11,624 nucleotides of DNA from Clostridia bacterium. Lineage in GTDB: Bacteria > Bacillota > Clostridia > RUG12999. Positions within the stretch are counted from its first letter, which is position 1. Each line of letters opens with the position of its first letter. The stretch covers positions 1-11,624 of the forward strand of contig JAFVVU010000231.1 in assembly GCA_017502065.1 (NCBI GenBank), in the 5' to 3' direction. This document shows, in pieces, positions 6,142 through 11,624 of this stretch. The translations under genes were made by a program, and so were the position numbers. Below the pieces are notes generated by a model. The model was not told the origin of the DNA and searched no databases. It saw nothing but the letters and a program-made list of their open reading frames with translations.

Positions 6142-7620
6142 ATGAATATTTACGCACTTATTGTAACAACTGTATATCTGATAAACATTGTTGTTGTGGC
6201 AGGAATGGTCTTTTTTAAAGAAAAGGATGTTAAATCCACAATGGGATGGATTTTTATATTCATGCTTTTGCCGTTTGTGGGATATATAGTATATTTCCTT
6301 ATAGTAAGCACAACAAAGTTTAAAATTCTTTCAAGAAAATACAGCCTCAAAAAGCTTGAGGAAGGATATAATCAGGTGCTCCTGCAGAATATTGAAAATA
6401 TAGAAACGGGAAAGCTTGATGAAAAAATCAACCCCGACTTTGCGGATATGATAAAGTTTAACGCAAAAAACGGCGGTTGCGTATATTCTTCAGATAATAA
6501 TGTAGAGCTGTTTACAAGCGCAAAGGATAAGTATGAGCGGATGTTTGCCGAAATTGAAAATGCGCGCGAAAGCATTAATGTGCTTTATTTTATAATAAAA
6601 ACAAAGGATGACATCGGCAAAAAGTTCATTTCACTTCTTGCAAAAAAAGCTCGTGAGGGTGTGGAAGTGCGCCTTATATATGACCGTCTTGGTATGATGA
6701 AAAACCGGCGACGGAATTTTAAAGAGCTGACAGATGCCGGCGGAATGGTATATGCTTTTTTACCATCTGTGCTTGGCAGTCTTATTCAGGCAAACTACCG
6801 TATGCACAGAAAAATAGTTGTTATTGACGGGAGCGTGGCATATACTGGCGGAATAAACATTGGTGACGATTATCTCGGGCTTGACCCGAGGGTGCACCCG
6901 TGGCGTGACAGCGCAGTGCGCATAACCGGCTCGGCGGTGCAGGCGGTTCAGCTTCGGTTTTTATCGGACTGGGAATATCTTGATAAACAGGCAGGGAGTT
7001 GGCGTGCATACCCCTCTAAAGTGGATAACATAGCGCATATGAAAAAATATTTCAGGTTGCCGGAACAAACCGGCAATATGGGAGTGCAGATTATTTCTTC
7101 AGGACCGGATTCAAATAATGCACCAATAAGGGATGCATATCTTAAAATACTGTCATCCGCAAAGGATTATGTATATATTGAAACTCCGTATCTTGCGCCT
7201 GATGAAACTCTGTTGTCGGCGTTTCGTATGGCGGCACGGTCGGGTGTGGATGTGCGGATAATCATTCCCGGAGTGCCGGACAAAAGATTTGTTTATTACG
7301 GCACAATGTCGCATATTGATGAGCTTCTTAATTATGGAATAAAAGTGTATATCCATGAAGGGTTTATTCATTCAAAAATGATAGTGGCGGATGATTTTGT
7401 GAGTGCGGTAGGCAGTGCGAATTTTGATATGCGATCGTTCCTTATAAACTTTGAAATGACGGCGCTTGTTTATGATGATGCATTTGCCGATCAGTGTAAA
7501 AATGCATATTTTGAAGATTTAACACATTCAAAAGAAATAAATGTAAAGGAATTTAACGCTCGGAGTCGAATTAAGAAGATGAAGGAAGCCGCGTGGCGGC
7601 TTTTAACACCTTTTATTTAG
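6142..7620 (+). CDS. cls: Cardiolipin synthase (phospholipase D family)
   Basis: The enzyme joins two phosphatidylglycerol molecules into cardiolipin at the membrane. The 492-residue length and layout are those of bacterial Cls. There are two N-terminal membrane segments (about 3-24 and 34-55), a cytoplasmic linker, then two phospholipase D half-sites. The first HKD motif is H222-K224-D229 (HRKIVVID, followed by GGINIGDDYLG). The second is H410-K412-D417 (HSKMIVAD, followed by GSANFDMRSF). The loop LDPRVHPWRD after the first motif is typical of the family. An AGGAAG site precedes the ATG. The gene follows a hairpin, and the next gene's ribosome binding site overlaps its TAG stop, so it is likely coupled to the downstream peptidase. 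A terminator-like hairpin lies inside its last codons. Assignment is secure. Confidence 0.95.
   Translation: MNIYALIVTTVYLINIVVVAGMVFFKEKDVKSTMGWIFIFMLLPFVGYIVYFLIVSTTKFKILSRKYSLKKLEEGYNQVLLQNIENIETGKLDEKINPDFADMIKFNAKNGGCVYSSDNNVELFTSAKDKYERMFAEIENARESINVLYFIIKTKDDIGKKFISLLAKKAREGVEVRLIYDRLGMMKNRRRNFKELTDAGGMVYAFLPSVLGSLIQANYRMHRKIVVIDGSVAYTGGINIGDDYLGLDPRVHPWRDSAVRITGSAVQAVQLRFLSDWEYLDKQAGSWRAYPSKVDNIAHMKKYFRLPEQTGNMGVQIISSGPDSNNAPIRDAYLKILSSAKDYVYIETPYLAPDETLLSAFRMAARSGVDVRIIIPGVPDKRFVYYGTMSHIDELLNYGIKVYIHEGFIHSKMIVADDFVSAVGSANFDMRSFLINFEMTALVYDDAFADQCKNAYFEDLTHSKEINVKEFNARSRIKKMKEAAWRLLTPFI
7584..7604 (+). terminator. Terminator-like hairpin inside the 3' end of cls
   Basis: AAGCCGC (7586-7592) and GCGGCTT (7596-7602) form an exact 7-bp GC-rich stem with a GTG loop, extendable by two G-U pairs. 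A T-run (7601-7604) and further T-rich sequence follow up to the TAG stop. It lies wholly within cls codons for the last dozen residues. Sequence form fits an intrinsic terminator or attenuator before the M16 peptidase gene. Confidence 0.45.
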
Positions 7621-7634
7621 GAGAAAATATTAGT

Positions 7635-8855
7635 ATGGAAATAACAAAGCTTGATTGCGGAATAAGACTTGTATATGATAAATGTCCGCATTCAAAAAGT
7701 GTGTCCGTTGGCGTATGGATTGGCAGCGGCACCATAAACGAAACAGAAAAGTTCTGGGGGATATCCCATTTTATTGAACATATGCTCTTTAAAGGAACAA
7801 AGTCAAGAACAGCAAAGGATATTGCGGTTTCAATGGATAAAACAGGCGGTCAGCTTAATGCATTTACTGCGCACGACTGTACCTGTGTGTATTCAAAAAC
7901 CCTTGCGGAAGACCTTGATTTTGCGCTTGAGCTTATTGCAGATATGCTTCTTAATTCAAAATTTGATAAGAAGGATATTGCTACTGAAAAGACAATAGTT
8001 GAAGAAGAAATTGATATGTATGAGGATAATCCGGAAGAGCTCGCCCACGATATTCTGGCAGGGATTTGCTTTGAAGGACACAGCCTTGGCTGGAATATTC
8101 TTGGTTCGCACGAAAGTGTGAATTCGTTTGATAAAAAGCTTATTAAAGAATATATGGACCTTCGCTACTGCGCTGATGAAATTGTTATTTCGGTTGCAGG
8201 CGCATTTGATGAAACATCAATCGCAGAAAAATGCGAAAAATATTTTGGCGGTGTAAGGAAAGAAAAAAGTGTAAACCTTGTAACAGCAACGCCGGAATAT
8301 AAAAAAGGAGAAATCGTCCGTTATAAAGATATTGAACAGGCGCACATTGCAATTGGTCTGCCCGGTCTTTGCTATAACGATGAAAAAATGTATGCGCACA
8401 CGCTTATCTGTAACGTGCTTGGCGGCAGTATGAGCTCGCGTCTTTTTCAGCATATCAGGGAAGAAAAGGGTATGGCATATTCGGTATACAGTTTTCCGAA
8501 CGTGTTTAAAAACGGGGGATACACTTCTGTTTATGCAGGGTGCAACGCCGAAAACATTGATGCCGTGTCGGCAATGATTGAAGATGAGCTTTATAACATA
8601 CATAAAAATGGCATTACGGTGCAAGAATTTGAGGATATGAAACAGCACCTTAAAGCCGGGATAATTCTTGCTTCCGAAAGTGCAGGAAACAAAATGTCCA
8701 CAATGGGTAAACAGCTTATTTTAAGAAATAAAATTGTAACCGACGATGAGGTTATAAAAATAGTGGAAAATCTTTCTATGGAAGATGTGGAAACTTGTCT
8801 TTACCTTTTTAATCCCGATAAAATTTCAAAAGTACGGCTTATGCCAAAACAGTAA
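7635..8855 (+). CDS. M16B family zinc metallopeptidase (processing-peptidase-like)
   Basis: A 406-residue protein with the inverted zinc site of the pitrilysin/M16 clan: H45-F-I-E48-H49 (HFIEH) and the distal ligand E125 in VEEEID, at the canonical 76-residue distance from the second His. The substrate-binding SSRLFQHIREEKGMAYSVYS segment is in the C-terminal half, so both structural halves are present. There is no signal peptide, so it is probably cytosolic, as for Bacillus MlpA (YmxG). Family members degrade or trim unfolded or short peptides; the substrate here is unknown. The ATG at 7635 is used because AGGAG (7619-7623) overlaps the cls stop. An upstream GTG at 7593 has no such site and would add 14 non-homologous residues. 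It stands alone rather than paired with a second M16 subunit. Confidence 0.93.
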   Translation: MEITKLDCGIRLVYDKCPHSKSVSVGVWIGSGTINETEKFWGISHFIEHMLFKGTKSRTAKDIAVSMDKTGGQLNAFTAHDCTCVYSKTLAEDLDFALELIADMLLNSKFDKKDIATEKTIVEEEIDMYEDNPEELAHDILAGICFEGHSLGWNILGSHESVNSFDKKLIKEYMDLRYCADEIVISVAGAFDETSIAEKCEKYFGGVRKEKSVNLVTATPEYKKGEIVRYKDIEQAHIAIGLPGLCYNDEKMYAHTLICNVLGGSMSSRLFQHIREEKGMAYSVYSFPNVFKNGGYTSVYAGCNAENIDAVSAMIEDELYNIHKNGITVQEFEDMKQHLKAGIILASESAGNKMSTMGKQLILRNKIVTDDEVIKIVENLSMEDVETCLYLFNPDKISKVRLMPKQ

Positions 8856-8894
8856 AATTTTGGGTTAATATCCATTCATTTTAACTTATATTAA

Positions 8895-8924
8895 TTGCAC
8901 AGGCGAAAAGAATAAATGTAGAAT
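8895..8924 (+). promoter_or_regulatory. Putative sigma-A promoter for yqzL-recO
   Basis: TTGCAC (8895-8900) and TAGAAT (8919-8924) are spaced by 18 bases, each one or two changes from consensus, in the 87-base AT-rich gap after the peptidase gene. The start codon of yqzL is 19 bases after the -10, giving a very short leader that still includes AAGGAG (8930-8935). Confidence 0.45.
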
Positions 8925-8942
8925 AATTTAAGGAGAATGATT

Positions 8943-9095
8943 ATGGATACGAAGGATTTGGTTTGGAATATATTTTGCAAAACCGGAAACATAAATGATT
9001 ATTTATTTTACAAAGGTCTTTCCGGAAGTGTGGAGGAAATAAATGAATCTGATAAAAACCAGGGGACTGGTACTGAAGAGCATTTCATACGGTGA
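8943..9095 (+). CDS. yqzL: YqzL-like small protein overlapping recO
   Basis: A 50-residue frame starts at an ATG with AAGGAG 7 bases upstream. Its N-terminal half carries the YqzL-family pattern: W8, F11, then K-T-G-N-I (13-17) and DYLFYK (19-24). YqzL proteins are about 45-55 residues long and of unknown function; in Bacillus the gene lies immediately upstream of recO, which is the arrangement here. The last 17 codons overlap the start of recO in another frame (recO begins at 9043), and recO's ribosome binding site lies inside this gene, so the two are probably translationally coupled. The C-terminal tail after about residue 33 looks unconserved and may be constrained only by recO. Recognition rests on a short motif plus position. 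Confidence 0.8.
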   Translation: MDTKDLVWNIFCKTGNINDYLFYKGLSGSVEEINESDKNQGTGTEEHFIR

Positions 9096-9750
9096 ATACG
9101 ATAAAATCCTGACGGTGCTTACACAGGAAGCGGGCAAAATTTCCGTTATGGTTAAGGGTGGCAAAAGCATCAACCACGGAAAAAGCTCGCAAACTCTTTT
9201 GTTTTCATACGGAGATTATATTCTGTACGATAAAGGCGGTATGTACATACTGTCTTCGGCAGAGGTTATAGAAAGTTTTTATGATCTTACAAAGGACCTC
9301 GATAAACTGAATCTTGCATCGGAAATCTTGCAGTTTATAAATTTCACCTGCGACGAAAGTGAGGACCTTTCTGATCTTCTTCGCGTTACGCTCAACACTT
9401 TGTATGCGCTTGTGCATTACGATAAATCACTTGCAATGGTAAAAGCGGTGTTCTACACAAAAATGTGTGAATGTCTTGGGATTGCGCCTGCTCTTGGGGT
9501 GTGCATGGAATGCGGTGACGTGCAGATGGGAAAATTCTCGCCATCATTTGGAGGCACACTATGTGCTGACTGCGCATCCGAATGTCCCGATGCAGTTTCT
9601 GTTTCGCCGCAGACGGCGCAGGTAATGGAATATATTCTGAGCTGCGACATTAAAAAGATGTTTTCTTTTAAAGCGGCGGAAGAAGATTTTACAAATGTTT
9701 ATACATTAATCAAAGAGTTTATAAAAATTCATCTGGATTATGAAATATAG
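9043..9750 (+). CDS. recO: DNA repair protein RecO
   Basis: RecO anneals single strands and, with RecR, loads RecA on SSB-coated DNA in recombinational repair. The 235-residue protein has the N-terminal OB-fold start (TRGLVLKSISYGEYDKILTV, then KGGKS and the FSYGDYILYDKGG strand region) to about residue 80. A helical domain follows, and then a four-cysteine zinc site at C154, C157, C174 and C177. Between the cysteine pairs lies FSPSFGGTLC, the usual family arrangement. Length is near normal (about 240-260). GGAGG at 9032-9036 precedes the ATG by 6 bases. The gene overlaps the YqzL-like gene and is followed after 8 bases by the QueG-like gene. Assignment is secure. Confidence 0.96.
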   Translation: MNLIKTRGLVLKSISYGEYDKILTVLTQEAGKISVMVKGGKSINHGKSSQTLLFSYGDYILYDKGGMYILSSAEVIESFYDLTKDLDKLNLASEILQFINFTCDESEDLSDLLRVTLNTLYALVHYDKSLAMVKAVFYTKMCECLGIAPALGVCMECGDVQMGKFSPSFGGTLCADCASECPDAVSVSPQTAQVMEYILSCDIKKMFSFKAAEEDFTNVYTLIKEFIKIHLDYEI

Positions 9751-9758
9751 GTGATACG

Positions 9759-10424
9759 ATGATTAAAAAGTTTTTACTTGAAAATGGTGCGTCGGAGGTT
9801 GGATACGCCTTAATTGACGGGCACCACAGCGAGCTTCTTAAAGAATACGCCGGTGCTGAAAAATATAAATATGCCATTTCTGTTGTGGTACGGCTTTCGG
9901 GCGGTGCGCTTGACGGAATTACGGACCGACCGACCCATACATATTTTCAGCATTACAGAACAGTAAATGCATTTATTGACCGTCTTGTTTTAATGGCAGG
10001 AATGGAAATTCAGAAAATGGGATACGAGTATATTCCCGTTGCCGCATCGCAAAGCATAGGCGGATATACGGGGCTTTTTCAGCATAAAACCGTTGCCCGA
10101 CTTGCAGGGCTTGGCGGTATCGGCAAAAGCGGACTTTTTATTTCAAAAAAATACGGCCCGAGAGTAAGACTCGGGTCGATACTTACAAATATGCCTCTTG
10201 ACTGCGGAGTGCCGTTTGAAGAGGATTTATGCGGCGACTGCAATATCTGCAGTACTCTTTGTCCGGCAATGGCAATTTCAGGTCGGGTCTTTTCGCTTGA
10301 TAATCCCGACGATACGCTGGACAGGCACGCCTGCAGTACTTATATGAAAGAGCATTTCAAGGATATCGGCAGAGGCGTTGTGTGCGGAATTTGCGTAAAA
10401 AACTGTCCACATGGGATTAAATGA
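9759..10424 (+). CDS. Short QueG-like double [4Fe-4S] protein
   Basis: A 221-residue protein related to epoxyqueuosine reductase (COG1600-type). The central region has the family's GLGGIGKSGLFIS segment and the nearby LGSILTNMPL strand. The C-terminal ferredoxin part has C158-x2-C161-x2-C164-x3-C168-P, then C192 and C209-x2-C212-x3-C216-P, which is a full set for two [4Fe-4S] clusters. It ends right after the last cysteine motif, so the C-terminal HEAT-like repeats of true QueG (about 380 residues) are missing. The QueG stretch containing the catalytic Asp before the GLG motif is replaced by SQSIGGYTGLFQHKT. It may be a different cobalamin or electron-transfer enzyme; epoxyqueuosine reduction is doubtful. 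AGGTG overlapping the recO stop precedes the ATG, which supports co-transcription with recO. The 3' end overlaps trmK by 8 bases, tail to tail. Confidence 0.8.
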   Translation: MIKKFLLENGASEVGYALIDGHHSELLKEYAGAEKYKYAISVVVRLSGGALDGITDRPTHTYFQHYRTVNAFIDRLVLMAGMEIQKMGYEYIPVAASQSIGGYTGLFQHKTVARLAGLGGIGKSGLFISKKYGPRVRLGSILTNMPLDCGVPFEEDLCGDCNICSTLCPAMAISGRVFSLDNPDDTLDRHACSTYMKEHFKDIGRGVVCGICVKNCPHGIK

Positions 10425-11076
10425 ACTTCTCGTATATAGAAATCAAATATTCAAACTGTGCAGAAAACGATTTGTCTTCTGCATTTTTTGTTTTTTCGAG
10501 GTTGGTTTTGCAGATGCCAAGCTGTTTATTGATATATTCGGCAAAAATCGGGTCATCTTTGATAAACGGAGATACAATATAATCTTCATCCGAAAAAACC
10601 TGACCTGTGCCGTATTCACAGGCGATGACGGTATATATTTTATCTTTTTCTGCGGCAAGACGCTCCGCCGTTATTATCATACCGTTTTCGTGCAGTTTCC
10701 TGCGCACAAGCGGAATATCCGTCATAGGCTGAAGAACCATTTTTTTAATGCCAAGAGGTTTCGGTTTTTCAAGCATATGCGATATGATTTCGCCGCCCAT
10801 TCCGGCAATAACAACAGTTTCGGCTTCATTATCCTTTATGTTGTCAAGCCCGTCGGAAAGCCGAAGAGCAATTTTGTCTGAAAGTCCTGCTTTTCTTATG
10901 TTTTTATCTGCGCGCTCGAGCGGTCCTTCGTTTATATCTGCCGCAACCGCTGTTGAAATAAGGCCTTTTTGCATAAGATAAATCGGGATATATGCATGGT
11001 CCGTGCCAATATCGGCAAGGGATAAGCTTTTTCCTGCAAGGTCAGCCACAGCTGAAAGTCTGGGTGTTAAATTCAT
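10417..11076 (-). CDS. trmK: tRNA (adenine-22-N1)-methyltransferase TrmK
   Basis: TrmK methylates adenine 22 in the D-arm region of certain tRNAs with S-adenosylmethionine. The 219-residue protein has a Rossmann-like methyltransferase domain. DIGTDHAYIP (22-31) is the methyl-donor loop with family-specific DH. DINEGPLERA (47-56) follows, then AGMGGE (91-96) as motif IV, and LQPMTD around 115. The C-terminal third is helical and probably a coiled coil (about 165-215), as in Bacillus TrmK (YqfN). The ATG overlaps the dprA stop as ATGA, and AGGAG lies within the dprA 3' end, so translation is probably coupled to dprA. In many Firmicutes trmK is next to rpoD/sigA and an Nif3-like gene; those are not adjacent here. 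Confidence 0.93.
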   Translation of the reverse strand: MNLTPRLSAVADLAGKSLSLADIGTDHAYIPIYLMQKGLISTAVAADINEGPLERADKNIRKAGLSDKIALRLSDGLDNIKDNEAETVVIAGMGGEIISHMLEKPKPLGIKKMVLQPMTDIPLVRRKLHENGMIITAERLAAEKDKIYTVIACEYGTGQVFSDEDYIVSPFIKDDPIFAEYINKQLGICKTNLEKTKNAEDKSFSAQFEYLISIYEKFI

Positions 11077-11624
11077 GAAATATCATCTCCTGACATAAAC
11101 ATTTGCGTTCCGGGAACGCGGATAACACTGCCTTCAAGCTCAAGCAGGGTAATATGCCCGTTAATCTTGGGAAGCGGCAAGTGTGTTATTTCGGCAATTT
11201 CACCTGCGGTTTTCGGACCTTCTTTAAGAACGGCTAAAATTGTATCCGAAAACGGCGATTCATATGTAGGAGAATCGGGAATTTCAAATGCTACGTTGCT
11301 TTGTTTAAAAGTTTTGGTCTTGAAAAACTGCGGATATGCAGATTTATATTCTTCTAAAATATCTTTAACACATCCTACTTTTTTTGCGCCGTCGGCAATA
11401 AGGCTGCGGCATCCGGCGAATGCGCTGTCGTTTTCATCGCCGGGGAATGCAAACACATCTCTGCCCTGATCAGCGGCGTGTGATGCAGTGCTGAGAGCAC
11501 CACTTCGTTCAGGCGCTTCAACAACAATAACACCGTGGCAAAGTCCGCTTAAAATGCGGTTTCTTTCGGGAAAATGATAGCCAGCAGGAGCAGTATCAAA
11601 AGGATATTCGGACAAAATGCATCC
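11073..11624 (-). CDS. dprA: DNA processing protein DprA, C-terminal part (5' end outside window)
   Basis: DprA protects incoming single-stranded DNA during natural transformation and loads RecA onto it. The frame is open to the right edge, giving 183 residues of the second half of the protein. Seen are SEYPFDTAP, FPERNRILSGL, VVEAPERSGAL, the QGRDVFAFPG stretch and LIADGAKKV, all belonging to the Rossmann-like DprA core. A spacer follows, then a C-terminal winged-helix domain (about residues 120-178 of the fragment: FSDTILAVLKEGPKTAGEIAE and HLPLPKINGHITLLELEG). A TTG in the window is not the real start, since homology continues upstream of it. It overlaps trmK by 4 bases. DprA is widely kept in bacteria not known to be competent, so it alone does not show transformability. 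Confidence 0.95.
   Translation of the reverse strand, partial: GCILSEYPFDTAPAGYHFPERNRILSGLCHGVIVVEAPERSGALSTASHAADQGRDVFAFPGDENDSAFAGCRSLIADGAKKVGCVKDILEEYKSAYPQFFKTKTFKQSNVAFEIPDSPTYESPFSDTILAVLKEGPKTAGEIAEITHLPLPKINGHITLLELEGSVIRVPGTQMFMSGDDIS

Noticed and set aside
6874..6890. CTCGGG/CCCGAG inverted repeat in cls.
   Set aside because: It falls in codons for the conserved loop after the first HKD motif. A 6-bp stem without a T-run is adequately explained by the coding sequence.
10157..10175. CCCGAG/CTCGGG inverted repeat in the QueG-like gene.
   Set aside because: Short stem within coding sequence, with no T-run or adjacent gene boundary. Likely chance.
10411..10881. Open + strand frame of 156 codons after the QueG-like gene.
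   Set aside because: It is antisense to trmK, is very Phe/Ile-rich, and shows no family features. TrmK on the opposite strand has clear motifs along the same span.
1..11624. A dedicated defence, toxin-antitoxin, phage or biosynthetic system.
   Set aside because: All genes were assigned to housekeeping or general families. No integrase, transposase, repeat array or small paired toxin-antitoxin frames were seen.

Overview
The window reads as chromosomal DNA from a moderately AT-rich Gram-positive bacterium, most likely a member of the Clostridia (possibly gut-associated). The evidence is the small YqzL-like gene overlapping recO, a TrmK-type tRNA methyltransferase beside dprA, type III pantothenate kinase (CoaX), a single-component ECF substrate protein, strong AGGAGG-type ribosome binding sites, and a clostridial-style EF-G paralogue. 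The taxon is inferred from gene content only. No rRNA, tRNA, CRISPR array, insertion sequence or phage gene was seen, and no gene-free stretch exceeds 300 bases.

Layout, left to right on the + strand: the 3' end of a C-type-lectin-domain protein (2-421), overlapping a membrane-anchored NagZ-like family 3 glycosidase (411-1607); coaX (1620-2387) and an ECF transporter S component (2459-3034), plausibly a pantothenate uptake and activation pair; trmD (3093-3854); an AT-rich 184-base gap with inverted repeats and an extended -10 promoter; an EF-G paralogue (4039-6075); a hairpin; cardiolipin synthase (6142-7620); an M16 zinc peptidase (7635-8855); a promoter-like gap; then yqzL, recO and a short QueG-like iron-sulfur protein (8943-10424). 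On the - strand, dprA (cut by the window end) runs into trmK with a 4-base ATGA overlap. trmK meets the QueG-like gene tail to tail with an 8-base overlap.

Most of the window is housekeeping: coenzyme A supply, tRNA modification (TrmD m1G37, TrmK m1A22), translation, membrane lipid synthesis, and DNA repair and uptake (RecO, DprA). The clearest departure from the ordinary is the EF-G paralogue. It keeps the domain layout and the ribosome-contacting tip of an elongation factor, but its P-loop has threonine in place of the invariant lysine, and switch I and the DTPGH histidine are also altered. This suggests a translation factor with weak or no GTPase activity. Second-tier items are a structured leader ahead of the ECF gene, a QueG homologue lacking the catalytic aspartate region and the C-terminal repeats, and a terminator-like hairpin inside the 3' end of cls.
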